Shown here one piece after another: positions 1 through 6,943 of a stretch of DNA of 12,665 bases; positions within the stretch are counted from its first letter, which is position 1, and every line of letters begins with the position of its first letter. The notes below the pieces were generated by a model. It was not told the DNA's origin, ran no database searches, and was given only the letters and a program-made list of their open reading frames with translations. The translations under genes and the position numbers were made by a program. Source of the stretch: JBGSST01 sp041736915. GTDB taxonomy: Bacteria; Bdellovibrionota; FAC87; UBA2466. The DNA lies in NCBI GenBank assembly GCA_041736915.1, contig JBGSST010000214.1, positions 1 to 12,665 on the forward strand, in the 5' to 3' direction.

Positions 1-115
1 CGAACTCGTCATGACGATGGAAGAGGAATTCGATCTCGAAATTCCTGACGAGGACGCGGAAAAGATCAAAACCGTGAACGACGTCGTGAACTACATCAAA
101 GCCAAGGTGAACTAA
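1..115 (+). CDS. acpP: Acyl carrier protein, C-terminal part (5' truncated by window edge)
   Basis: Only the last 37 codons are present, reading ELVMTMEEEFDLEIPDEDAE and on to a TAA at 113-115. The acidic helix II/III stretch (EEEFDLEIPDEDAEKI) followed by TVNDVVNYIKAKVN is the classic end of a bacterial acyl carrier protein, the phosphopantetheinylated carrier of growing fatty acyl chains. The DSL serine that bears the prosthetic group lies before the window. fabF begins 6 bp downstream, the usual acpP-fabF arrangement, so the two are almost certainly co-transcribed. Confidence 0.95.
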   Translation, partial: ELVMTMEEEFDLEIPDEDAEKIKTVNDVVNYIKAKVN

Positions 116-121
116 AACACC

Positions 122-1354
122 ATGAGGCGAGTCGTCGTCACAGGTATTGGCGCCATCAGTCCCGTAGGTTTCTCCGCCAAGGAGAATTGGGAATCTTTGA
201 TGGCCGGCAAGTCGGGTATTCGCAAGATTACCTTGTTCGACGCCTCACCGTTCACCTCGAAAATCGCGGGTGAGATCACCGATTTCAAACCCGAGCCCGT
301 TCTTTCCACGAAAGACACGAAGAAGATGGACCGCTTCATCCAGTTCACCATGGTGGCTGGCGACGAAGCGATGAAATCGTCGGGCTTGGACATTTCCACC
401 ATGGACGCCACCCGAATCGGCTCCATCGTGGGCGTAGGCATCGGTGGCCTTTCCGAGATTCAGGCTCAGTACAAAGAGTTTTTGGAAAAGGGGCCGAGAC
501 GCATCTCCCCCTTCTTCATTCCCATGGTCATCGGCAACCTGGCCGCTGGCCACTTGTCGTTGAAGTACGGTCTCAAGGGGCCAAACTACTGCACCACCTC
601 GGCGTGCTCTTCGAGCGCGCACGCGATTGGGGAAAGTTTCCGTCTGATTCAGATGGGGGCGCAGGACGTGATGATGGCAGGCGGTGCGGAATCGGTCGTG
701 TGCGAGCTGGCCATTGGCGGCTTCTGCGCGATGCGGGCGCTTTCTCAGCGGAATGACGAGCCCACGCGGGCGTCGCGTCCGTTCGACAAAGGGCGCGATG
801 GTTTCGTTCTTTCCGAAGGGGCGGCCGTTCTGGTGCTCGAAGAGCTCGAGCACGCGAAGAAACGCGGCGCCAACATTCTTGCAGAAATCGTTGGTTACGG
901 CACCAACTCGGATGCGTACCACATGACGTCGCCAAGTCCCGGAGGGGAAGGGGCCGCCCGTTGCATGGAGCTGACCTTCGCCGACGCCAAGATGAATCCA
1001 TCGCAGGTCCAGTACGTCAACGCGCACGGCACATCGACGCCGGCCGGAGACATCGAAGAGACCCGCGCCGTGAAGCACGTCTTCAAAGACCATGCGAAAA
1101 ATATTGCCGTTAGCTCGACCAAGTCGATGACGGGCCATCTGCTTGGCGCCGCCGGCGCTCTCGAAGCGATGTTCTGCGTGCAGACGCTGCAGAATCAAGT
1201 TTGTCCGCCTACGATCAACCTAGAAGATCCGGATCCGGAGTGCGACTTGAACTACGTCGCGCACGAGCCGCAGGCGCGTAAAGTGGATGCCGTTCTGACC
1301 AACTCCTTTGGCTTTGGTGGAACGAATGCCAGTCTCATTTTCAAAAAGTTCTAA
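122..1354 (+). CDS. fabF: 3-oxoacyl-[acyl-carrier-protein] synthase II (KAS II)
   Basis: A 410-aa beta-ketoacyl-ACP synthase that condenses malonyl-ACP with acyl-ACP in the elongation cycle of fatty acid synthesis in the cytoplasm. The Cys-His-His triad is complete: nucleophile C162 in TTSACSSSAHAIGES, H302 in NAHGTSTPAGD, and H339 in KSMTGHLLGAAGALE, with K334 also conserved. The GFGGTNAS glycine-rich end is at 397-404. Length and motif spacing match E. coli FabF (C163, H303, H340). The ATG at 122 is 6 bp after the acpP stop. An AAGGTG inside the acpP end (about 13 bp upstream) is the only Shine-Dalgarno-like run, so translation may be coupled. No defect is visible. Confidence 0.98.
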   Translation: MRRVVVTGIGAISPVGFSAKENWESLMAGKSGIRKITLFDASPFTSKIAGEITDFKPEPVLSTKDTKKMDRFIQFTMVAGDEAMKSSGLDISTMDATRIGSIVGVGIGGLSEIQAQYKEFLEKGPRRISPFFIPMVIGNLAAGHLSLKYGLKGPNYCTTSACSSSAHAIGESFRLIQMGAQDVMMAGGAESVVCELAIGGFCAMRALSQRNDEPTRASRPFDKGRDGFVLSEGAAVLVLEELEHAKKRGANILAEIVGYGTNSDAYHMTSPSPGGEGAARCMELTFADAKMNPSQVQYVNAHGTSTPAGDIEETRAVKHVFKDHAKNIAVSSTKSMTGHLLGAAGALEAMFCVQTLQNQVCPPTINLEDPDPECDLNYVAHEPQARKVDAVLTNSFGFGGTNASLIFKKF

Positions 1355-1356
1355 AA

Positions 1357-1809
1357 ATGAATAAAAAGCCCACCGTGTTTTTGGGGGCCGATCATGCGGG
1401 CCTGAGTCTTAAAAACCACTTAAAGGGTAAGCTCACGACCGCAGGGTACGCCGTTGAAGACCTCGGCACGCATACCGCCGAGTCCACCGACTATCCCGAT
1501 CGCGCCGCCGATGTAGCGCGCCGAGTCGGAAAAGGGGACGGAGTGGGCGTTTTGGTTTGTGGCTCCGGCATCGGCGTCGCCATTGCGGCGAACAAGGTCA
1601 CGGGCGTACGCGCCACCGTGGTGTGGGACGCCACTTCCGCCCGTTTGTCGAAGGAACACAACAACGTTAACATCGTATGCGTAGGGGCGAGGCTTCTGGG
1701 CACGGAAGTCGCCTGGGATGCCGTCCATTCGTGGCTAGAGGCTACGTTTCAGGAAGGGCGCCACGCCGATCGTGTGAAAAAGATTTCGCAGCTGGAAGGC
1801 AAATCATGA
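1357..1809 (+). CDS. rpiB: Ribose-5-phosphate isomerase B (RpiB/LacAB family)
   Basis: A 150-aa sugar-phosphate isomerase interconverting ribose 5-phosphate and ribulose 5-phosphate in the non-oxidative pentose phosphate pathway. Family signatures are all present: the N-terminal GADHAG (residues 10-15), the catalytic cysteine C68 in VLVCGSGIGVAIAANK, and the HNNVN motif at 101-105 supplying the ring-opening histidine. The length is normal. It starts 2 bp after the fabF stop (TAAAAATG) with no clear Shine-Dalgarno, so it probably depends on ribosomes finishing fabF. Its stop overlaps the glyA start as ATGA. The fabF-rpiB-glyA order is common in deltaproteobacterial-type genomes. Confidence 0.96.
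   Translation: MNKKPTVFLGADHAGLSLKNHLKGKLTTAGYAVEDLGTHTAESTDYPDRAADVARRVGKGDGVGVLVCGSGIGVAIAANKVTGVRATVVWDATSARLSKEHNNVNIVCVGARLLGTEVAWDAVHSWLEATFQEGRHADRVKKISQLEGKS
1794..1799 (+). promoter_or_regulatory. Shine-Dalgarno of glyA
   Basis: GGAAGG lies 6 bp upstream of the ATG at 1806, inside the end of rpiB. It decides the glyA start: the reading frame is open well upstream (to 1677), but that extension lies inside rpiB and shows no homology to GlyA. Confidence 0.75.
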
Positions 1810-3044
1810 GCTTATTGAGCCAACAGGATCCCGACGTTTTCGCCGCCATTCAGCGGGAGCTGGATCGGCAAAAATATTCCCTCGAACTCATCCCGAGTGA
1901 GAACACCACCTCGCGCGCGGTGATGGAAGCGCAAGGCAGCGTGCTCACGAATAAGTACGCCGAAGGGTATCCAGGCAAGCGGTACTACGGTGGCTGTGAG
2001 TTCGTGGATCAGATCGAGCAGATGGCCATCGATCGGGTGAAAGAGCTTTTTGGCGCCGAGCACGCCAACGTGCAGCCGCACTCAGGATCGCAGGCCAACA
2101 TGGCCGTGTATCTCTCGTGCCTGTCGCCCGGCGATACCATCATGGGGATGAACCTGTCGCACGGCGGGCATCTCACGCACGGCAGCCCGGTCAACTTTTC
2201 GGGGTTGCTTTACAAAGCCGTTTTCTATGGCGTCCGTCAGGATAATCAGCGGATTGATTACGATGAGGTCCGAAAGCTAGCGCTAGAGCACCGGCCGAAA
2301 ATTATCGTAGCGGGAGCGAGCGCCTATTCGCGCCAGATCGATTTTGCGAAATTCGGTGAGATAGCCCGTGAGGCGGGAGCGTTGCTGCTCGTCGACATGG
2401 CCCACATCGCGGGGCTAGTCGCCGGAGGGCAGCATCCGTCGCCGGTGCCTTACGCCGACTTCGTCACGACCACCACCCACAAGACGCTGCGTGGTCCGCG
2501 CGGCGGGGTGATCCTCACCAAAGAGCCGCACGTGAAAAAGATCCAAAGCCGGATCTTTCCCGGAATTCAGGGCGGGCCGTTGATGCACGTCATTGCGGCG
2601 AAGGCCGTTTGTTTCAAGGAAGCGCAGAGTGACTCGTTCCGTGATTATCAGGCCAAGGTGGTAAAGAACTGCCAGGCACTCGCCGAAGGGTTGATGGGCC
2701 ACGGATTTAACTTGGTCAGCGGCGGCACGGACAATCACCTTTTACTCATCGATCTGCGCAACAAAAAGATGACCGGCAAAGAGGCCGAAGCACGGCTCGA
2801 TAAGGTGGGGCTCACCACGAATAAAAACACCGTTCCGTTCGAAACGGAGAGTCCGTTTGTGACTTCGGGCGTCCGTATCGGCACGCCGTCGATTACGACG
2901 CGCGGGATGGGCACGGGCGAGATGAAGTGGCTGGCGGGGGCGATTGCCACCACGCTGTCGGAAACTTCCGAATCGGTTTTGGACAAAGTCCGCAACGAAG
3001 TCCGCGAGCTGTGTACGCGGTTTCCGCTCTACGAGGGCCTATGA
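1806..3044 (+). CDS. glyA: Serine hydroxymethyltransferase
   Basis: A 412-aa PLP enzyme that converts serine plus tetrahydrofolate to glycine plus 5,10-methylene-THF, the main source of one-carbon units. Visible landmarks are SLELIPSENTTSRAV (25-39), the NKYAEGYPGKRYYGG block (49-63), the SGSQAN segment (93-98), the LVDMAHIAGLVA cofactor-binding stretch (195-206) and the Schiff-base lysine K226 in TTTTHKTLRGPRGG. The C-terminal GVRIGTPSITTRGM is also intact. Length is close to E. coli GlyA (417 aa). The ATG at 1806 overlaps the rpiB stop by 4 bases and has a strong GGAAGG six bases upstream. The start is set here rather than at an in-frame codon far inside rpiB. Confidence 0.98.
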   Translation: MSLLSQQDPDVFAAIQRELDRQKYSLELIPSENTTSRAVMEAQGSVLTNKYAEGYPGKRYYGGCEFVDQIEQMAIDRVKELFGAEHANVQPHSGSQANMAVYLSCLSPGDTIMGMNLSHGGHLTHGSPVNFSGLLYKAVFYGVRQDNQRIDYDEVRKLALEHRPKIIVAGASAYSRQIDFAKFGEIAREAGALLLVDMAHIAGLVAGGQHPSPVPYADFVTTTTHKTLRGPRGGVILTKEPHVKKIQSRIFPGIQGGPLMHVIAAKAVCFKEAQSDSFRDYQAKVVKNCQALAEGLMGHGFNLVSGGTDNHLLLIDLRNKKMTGKEAEARLDKVGLTTNKNTVPFETESPFVTSGVRIGTPSITTRGMGTGEMKWLAGAIATTLSETSESVLDKVRNEVRELCTRFPLYEGL

Positions 3045-3079
3045 TGGCCACGGCAGCAACGCGATACGAGGCTATATGA
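3041..3079 (+). CDS. Possible 12-codon mini-ORF linking glyA and nusB
   Basis: The 31-bp gap between glyA and nusB carries a short open frame MMATAATRYEAI. Its ATG (3041) overlaps the glyA stop as ATGA, and its TGA (3077-3079) overlaps the nusB ATG (3076), again as ATGA. Both starts are preceded by the identical arrangement ACGAGG, four bases, ATG (3031-3043 and 3066-3078). This is what one would expect of a termination-reinitiation relay passing ribosomes from glyA to nusB. The peptide itself has no recognisable function and may have none. The ORF is too short for coding statistics and could be a coincidence, possibly from duplication of a ribosome binding site. Confidence 0.35.
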   Translation: MMATAATRYEAI

Positions 3080-3510
3080 CCGTTACCGGACGTCGACATG
3101 CCCGCGGAGAGTCACTGCAGATTCTCTATCAGCTCGATCTGAACCATGAACTCACCTCCACCGCGGCGGTGTTCTACTTCGAGAAGAACTTCTCCAAGGC
3201 CGGTAAAACGATCGATGCGTTCACGCACAAGCTCGTCACCGGGGTGACGAATAATTTGCGCGCCATCGACGATCACGTGAAGGCGACCCGCGCCAAGTGG
3301 AAGATGGAGCGTATGGCGGTGGTCGACCGCAACATCCTGCGCCTGGGCGTATACGAGTTTCATTACTGCGACGATATTCCCGCCGACGTCACCATCAACG
3401 AGATGGTGGAGCTGGCCAAGCAGTTCGGCGCCGCCGAAACCCCTGGTTTCGTGAACGGCGTTTTGGAAGAGCTCAAGGGCAAGCTAGCCCGACCCGAAAA
3501 GGCGCCGTAA
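3076..3510 (+). CDS. nusB: Transcription antitermination factor NusB
   Basis: A 144-aa all-helical RNA-binding protein that with NusE (S10) binds boxA RNA and promotes rRNA antitermination. The N-terminal arginine-rich TGRRHARGESLQILYQLD is the typical NusB opening, and RNILRLGVYEFHYCDDIPAD and the ending AKQFGAAETPGFVNGVLEEL are the two most conserved NusB segments. Length is close to E. coli NusB (139 aa). The frame is open upstream to about 2944, but that part overlaps glyA. The ATG at 3076 is chosen because MTVTGRRHARGE aligns with the family start and ACGAGG lies 4 bases upstream. Confidence 0.96.
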   Translation: MTVTGRRHARGESLQILYQLDLNHELTSTAAVFYFEKNFSKAGKTIDAFTHKLVTGVTNNLRAIDDHVKATRAKWKMERMAVVDRNILRLGVYEFHYCDDIPADVTINEMVELAKQFGAAETPGFVNGVLEELKGKLARPEKAP

Positions 3511-3519
3511 ACTATTCCG

Positions 3520-3966
3520 ATGAGAATCGAGAAGCTGAAATCGTTGCCTGAATTCCCGCTGAAGAAAGGGGAGTTCGACGCGATTTGGGTCCTCCTGGCG
3601 CCTCGGGAAGAGGGGCGGCCGCTGGAGAGCGCGGTGCTGCGCGATTTAGATTGGCGCCTGCAGGGCATGCTGTCGCGCTTCGTGCTGGCGCCGTCGGACG
3701 CTACGGCTCCGCTGACCTACGTGCCCGTTGAGGGGCGATCGGGGATCCGGTTTCTCGTTCTCGATAATGTGAAATCACTTTCCAAGAAAAGTTTAGACTC
3801 GGTGTGCCGCGGCATTAACGCCAAGCGCGTGCTAGTGTGGCCCGAAACGGCTGAGCTTTCTAAATGGCTCGAAAAGCAGTGGGGCCAGGTGAGAGACGGT
3901 GCCGGTGAGTGCGAAGCAATTGCGTGGGGCGATGATAGCGTAGCGGAAGAGGCTCTGGATAGATGA
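3520..3966 (+). CDS. Conserved-looking hypothetical protein, 148 aa
   Basis: I do not recognise this protein. It is soluble (no signal peptide or membrane helix) with a predicted alternation of strands and helices: DAIWVLLAP (20-28), RDLDWRLQGMLSRF (41-54), a strand at IRFLVLDNV (76-84), a helix SKKSLDSVCRGINA (87-100), then RVLVWPETAEL (102-112). This layout is loosely like the N-terminal, non-catalytic macro-like domain of M17 leucyl aminopeptidases, but no catalytic domain follows and the likeness is only an impression. It lies 9 bp after nusB and overlaps hflX by ATGA, so it is part of the operon. No strong Shine-Dalgarno precedes ATG 3520, which suggests coupling to nusB. Confidence 0.85.
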   Translation: MRIEKLKSLPEFPLKKGEFDAIWVLLAPREEGRPLESAVLRDLDWRLQGMLSRFVLAPSDATAPLTYVPVEGRSGIRFLVLDNVKSLSKKSLDSVCRGINAKRVLVWPETAELSKWLEKQWGQVRDGAGECEAIAWGDDSVAEEALDR

Positions 3967-5258
3967 GCGGATACTCCCAACAAGGCGAGCGGATCGATAA
4001 AGAGAACGTACTGATGGTGGCGCTGGCCCTGCCGGACACCGATCCGGATGAGCTAGAGCAGTCGTTAGATGAGCTCGAGCGTTTGCTCGATACCCTGGGC
4101 GGCAAGGTACTGGGGCGATTCACCCAAAAGCGCGATCGCCCGAGCCCGTCGCATTTCATTGGCGTGGGCAAGGCCGAAGAGATAGCCCAGCAGGCCAAAG
4201 AGCTATGCTGCGATCTCGTGGCGTTCGATCACGAGCTATCGGGCACGCAGCAAAAAAATCTCGAAAAGGTCATGAACTGCCGCGTGGTGGATCGCACGGG
4301 CGTGATTCTCGACATCTTCTCCAAGCACGCGCGCACGAAAGAGGCGAAACGCCAGATCGAGCTCGCGCAGCTGGAGTATCTCTCTACCCACCTGACTCGC
4401 CGCTGGACCCATCTCGAGCGCCAAAAGGGCGGCATTGGTCTCAAGGGTGTGGGCGAGCGCCAGATTGAGCTCGATCGCCGCATGATCCGGGCGCGCATCG
4501 GCCGCCTGAAAAAAGAGATGGAAGGCACGTCTCGGGATCGCGCCATTCAACGTGCCCACCGCGATAAGTTTTTGCGCGTGGCCATCGTGGGCTACACCAA
4601 CGCCGGCAAGTCCACGTTGATGAACGCGCTGACCCATTCCGAAGTTTACGTAGATGACCGCGTGTTCGCCACGCTCGACTCCACCGTGCGGGTGATCGAT
4701 CCCAAGACGCGGCCGGCAATTTTATTGTCCGACACCGTGGGATTCATCGACAAGCTTCCGCATGCGCTAGTGGCCTCGTTCCGTTCGACGCTGCAGGAAG
4801 TGCTCGAGGCCGATTTGCTGCTGCACGTGGTGGACCTGTCGTCGCCGCACTACGATTCGCAGATGCGGGTCACCAAAGAGGTGCTCGATGAGATCGGCGC
4901 CAAGGATAAACCCTCACTGCTCGTCTTTAATAAAGCGGACCTCGTGAAGGAATATTTTTTGCCCCGCATTCTGGAACGCAGCTACATCGATAGTCTCGTG
5001 GTTTCGGCCTTCAATCCCGCGGACGCCAAGCGTTTGCGCGACGGGATCTTCGCCTACTTCGAGCGCGACATGGTGGAGCTAGAGGTGACGGTTCCTTACC
5101 AAGATACCTGGCTGCAGTCGCAGCTGCACGAGCACGCCAAAGTACTAAAAACCGACTACCTGGACGGGGCCGCCAAATTTCACGTGCGCATCATGAAGTC
5201 TACCGCCAACTGGCTCCGCCTTTCGGAGCGGGGACTGTCGCGGGCCCACGAAGAATAA
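3963..5258 (+). CDS. hflX: GTPase HflX
   Basis: A 431-aa TRAFAC GTPase that binds the 50S subunit and rescues or splits stalled ribosomes under stress. The N-terminal HflX domain contains the characteristic GGIGLKGVGERQIELDRR (156-173) after a helical linker. The G domain has P-loop GYTNAGKST (210-218), switch I around FATLDSTVR (235-243), DTVGFIDKLP (257-266), NKAD (323-326) and SAF (348-350). The start at ATG 3963 overlaps the preceding gene by 4 bases, with GGAAGAGG about 10 bases upstream. The next gene begins 23 bp later. Length and all nucleotide-binding motifs are normal. Confidence 0.97.
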   Translation: MSGYSQQGERIDKENVLMVALALPDTDPDELEQSLDELERLLDTLGGKVLGRFTQKRDRPSPSHFIGVGKAEEIAQQAKELCCDLVAFDHELSGTQQKNLEKVMNCRVVDRTGVILDIFSKHARTKEAKRQIELAQLEYLSTHLTRRWTHLERQKGGIGLKGVGERQIELDRRMIRARIGRLKKEMEGTSRDRAIQRAHRDKFLRVAIVGYTNAGKSTLMNALTHSEVYVDDRVFATLDSTVRVIDPKTRPAILLSDTVGFIDKLPHALVASFRSTLQEVLEADLLLHVVDLSSPHYDSQMRVTKEVLDEIGAKDKPSLLVFNKADLVKEYFLPRILERSYIDSLVVSAFNPADAKRLRDGIFAYFERDMVELEVTVPYQDTWLQSQLHEHAKVLKTDYLDGAAKFHVRIMKSTANWLRLSERGLSRAHEE

Positions 5259-5281
5259 AAAAGTAGAGTGAAGAAGGTAAA

Positions 5282-6160
5282 GTGAGCATGGATAGCAACG
5301 AGCAACCGCCCGTCCCGAAGCCTACCACCAAGGGGCTTACCATTTTCGTGTTGTCGGACGGCACCGGCGAAACGGCGGACCAGCTGATTAAAGCCGCGAT
5401 CGTGCAGTACGTGCGCGATGGCTTAAAGATCATTCGCTATAAAAACGTGCGCACCGAAAATCAGGTGTCGTCGATCTTCGAAGAGGCGCATAACCTGCGC
5501 GCCATCATCGTTTACACGGTGGTGTCGGAAACGTTGCGGCTGTTCATCGAGCGGCTCTCCGCGCAGTCGGGGGTGTCGGCGGTGGACCTGCTCGGCCCTA
5601 TGTTGAATCTGCTTTCGCGCCATCTGAAGAAAGACCCGCATTCGAAGCCCGGTCTGTTCCATCAGGTGAACGAGTATTACTTCAAGCGAATCGAAGCAAT
5701 TGAGTTCACGGTAAAGCACGACGACGGCCGTTATACCGATAACCTCGGCATGGCGGACATCATCCTCGTGGGGCTCTCCCGCACGAGCAAAACGCCGCTC
5801 AGCGTGTACCTCTCGTACAAGGGCTGGAAGGTGGCCAACGTGCCGGTGGTGAAGGACATTCCGCTGCCGCCGCGCCTGTTCGAGGTCGATCAGCGCAAGA
5901 TCGTGGGGCTCATCATCGATCCCGAGCATTTATCCAAGATCCGTAAAGAGCGTCTCATCAAGATGGGCGAAGACGGTAGCGGTGAGTACGCCAACTTCGA
6001 CCGCGTGGTGGAAGAGGTGGAATGGTGTAAAGACCTGTTCCGCAAGAACCGCCGGTGGCCGGTTTTCGACGTGAGTGGTAAGGCGCTCGAAGAGACCGCC
6101 GCCGAAGTCGAGCGGGTCATCCGCAACAGCATCCCCGAAAAGTTCGGCCAAAATCAGTGA
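5282..6160 (+). CDS. PPSR-family regulatory kinase/pyrophosphorylase (DUF299)
   Basis: A 292-aa member of the PEP synthase/PPDK regulatory protein family. These bifunctional enzymes inactivate pyruvate,water dikinase or pyruvate,phosphate dikinase by ADP-dependent phosphorylation of a threonine, and reactivate them by Pi-dependent dephosphorylation. Visible are the opening FVLSDGTGETADQL (22-35), HDDG (146-149), the P-loop-like VGLSRTSKTPLSVYLS (163-178) and the NVPVVKDIPLPPRLF segment (186-200), all family hallmarks. Two starts fit: GTG 5282 (4 bases after GAAGG) and ATG 5288 (10 bases after); the first is listed. Neither possible target enzyme is in the window, so whether it acts on PpsA or PpdK cannot be decided. 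Confidence 0.93.
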   Translation: MSMDSNEQPPVPKPTTKGLTIFVLSDGTGETADQLIKAAIVQYVRDGLKIIRYKNVRTENQVSSIFEEAHNLRAIIVYTVVSETLRLFIERLSAQSGVSAVDLLGPMLNLLSRHLKKDPHSKPGLFHQVNEYYFKRIEAIEFTVKHDDGRYTDNLGMADIILVGLSRTSKTPLSVYLSYKGWKVANVPVVKDIPLPPRLFEVDQRKIVGLIIDPEHLSKIRKERLIKMGEDGSGEYANFDRVVEEVEWCKDLFRKNRRWPVFDVSGKALEETAAEVERVIRNSIPEKFGQNQ

Positions 6161-6657
6161 AGCTAGGCCTGCGACACACCTTGCCGCTGCTCGCCCTGTT
6201 GGCGTTCGTCGTGGTGGCAGGCATCAGCTATCTCGTTACGAATAAGCCTAGCCAGGTGGACCTGTCGAAGGTGGAGTTTTTCTCCGGGGTGACGGGAAAA
6301 CTAGAGAAGCCCGAATGTTTCACCAAGCCGAAGTGCCTCGTCATGATCTCGGCCCCCTGGTGCCCCTACTGCGCGGAATCGCGGCCCGCCACCACTCAGC
6401 TACTGCGCGAGTATGGCCGGGGGGCGGAGAAGGGGTTTCTGCTCGTATCGCAGGCGGATGAGCTGGAGAAGATTGCGGCCGAGGCCAAGAGTTACGGTGA
6501 GGGGGCCTATTACGAGCCCGGCGAGAAATTTGCCACGTCAGTAGGGGCGACGTCTCTGCCTACCTGGGTGCTCTTCGACCGCACGGGAAAGATCTTATCC
6601 CGGAGCACAGGAGCGTATACCTCGGCCCCATCCCTAATTTCTGAAATGGGCCTCTAG
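6157..6657 (+). CDS. Membrane-anchored thioredoxin-fold protein with CPYC active site
   Basis: A 166-aa protein. Residues 1-7 are short and basic, followed by one hydrophobic helix (about 9-27, LPLLALLAFVVVAGISYLV), which should anchor it in the inner membrane with the rest in the periplasm. The thioredoxin fold shows the redox motif APWCPYC (C69 and C72) and the cis-proline P135 in ATSLPTWVLFD. Two further cysteines, C54 and C60, lie just before the active site. CPYC is more typical of glutaredoxins and some Tlp/Dsb-like proteins than of thioredoxin. The start is GTG 6157, overlapping the upstream stop as GTGA, so it is translationally coupled to the PPSR gene. Exact role (disulfide reduction or oxidation) is unknown. 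Confidence 0.9.
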   Translation: MKLGLRHTLPLLALLAFVVVAGISYLVTNKPSQVDLSKVEFFSGVTGKLEKPECFTKPKCLVMISAPWCPYCAESRPATTQLLREYGRGAEKGFLLVSQADELEKIAAEAKSYGEGAYYEPGEKFATSVGATSLPTWVLFDRTGKILSRSTGAYTSAPSLISEMGL

Positions 6658-6664
6658 GCTATCG

Positions 6665-6680
6665 AGTTCGAACTTCGAAG
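6665..6680. repeat. Two abutting small palindromes after the thioredoxin-like gene
   Basis: AGTTCGAACT (6665-6674) and CTTCGAAG (6673-6680) are overlapping perfect palindromes, each with a TTCGAA core, in the 28-bp gap between two convergent genes. They have no loop and no T-tract follows on either strand, so this is not a classic terminator. No other terminator is visible for either gene here. Confidence 0.4.
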
Positions 6681-6685
6681 AAAAA

Positions 6686-6874
6686 CTATTTCAGAACCAC
6701 CGTCGGGGCGACGCCGCCGGAGGTGGCGTGGGTGGAGGAGCCCCCTATATTTGGAACGGGCTTGTCGACCACCGCGATACCAATCGCGGCCAGTAAGCCC
6801 AAAACGAACAAGGCCAAAGCCGTTACGTACCCACTCTGTCCGCGGGAGTGACGGCCACAAATTACCTTCCGCAT
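6686..6874 (-). CDS. Small single-pass membrane protein, possible atypical prepilin-like protein (62 aa)
   Basis: The 62-aa product has a basic leader (MRKVICGRHSRGQSG), one hydrophobic helix from Y16 to V36 (YVTALALFVLGLLAAIGIAVV) and a short polar, Gly/Ser/Thr-rich tail. I do not recognise a family. The leader-G15-helix-D37 layout aligns without gaps with the N-terminus of the PilX-like protein at 9048: G15, V17, L27, I31, G32 and D37 are identical. Position 5 after G15 is L20, so it lacks the Glu5 of normal pilins. It has its own promoter (TATAAT at 6927-6922) and Shine-Dalgarno AAAGG 10 bases before the ATG. A GTG at 6883 is in frame but sits one base after the Shine-Dalgarno, so ATG 6874 is preferred. 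The gene is divergent from the pilin operon. Confidence 0.65.
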   Translation of the reverse strand: MRKVICGRHSRGQSGYVTALALFVLGLLAAIGIAVVDKPVPNIGGSSTHATSGGVAPTVVLK

Positions 6875-6884
6875 ACAGGACACA

Positions 6885-6889
6885 CCTTT
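6885..6889 (-). promoter_or_regulatory. Shine-Dalgarno of the 62-aa protein
   Basis: AAAGG in the - strand mRNA, 10 bases before ATG 6874 and only 1 base before the alternative GTG 6883. It favours the ATG as start. Confidence 0.55.
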
Positions 6890-6921
6890 AGGAAGAACGG
6901 CGAAGATCGCCGTTACTGGAC

Positions 6922-6927
6922 ATTATA
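6922..6927 (-). promoter_or_regulatory. Sigma-70 -10 box for the 62-aa protein gene
   Basis: A perfect TATAAT on the - strand (ATTATA on +). The predicted start of transcription is near 6915, giving a leader of about 41 nt. The -35 region is weak: TTCACA (6953-6948) is the best hexamer but at 20 bp, and ACAATT is at the ideal 17 bp. Both overlap the inverted repeat at 6944-6969, which suggests regulation by a protein bound there. Confidence 0.55.
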
Positions 6928-6943
6928 AGCATTTTTTGCACTT

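Noticed and set aside
245..1198. Long open frame on the - strand opposite fabF (317 codons)
   Set aside because: It lies entirely within fabF, whose motifs are complete. It is Arg/His-rich as expected of an antisense frame in GC-rich DNA and has no recognisable domain.
1677..1805. Upstream extension of glyA to 1677
   Set aside because: It overlaps rpiB, has Arg-rich shadow composition, and the ATG at 1806 has a strong GGAAGG and matches the GlyA start.
2944..3075. Upstream extension of nusB to 2944
   Set aside because: It overlaps the glyA end and does not resemble NusB; the family start aligns at 3076.
6654..6860. Alternative - strand frame of 68 codons (other phase) over the 62-aa gene
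   Set aside because: No hydrophobic helix, Arg/Gly-rich shadow composition. The phase ending at 6686 has the helix, promoter and Shine-Dalgarno.
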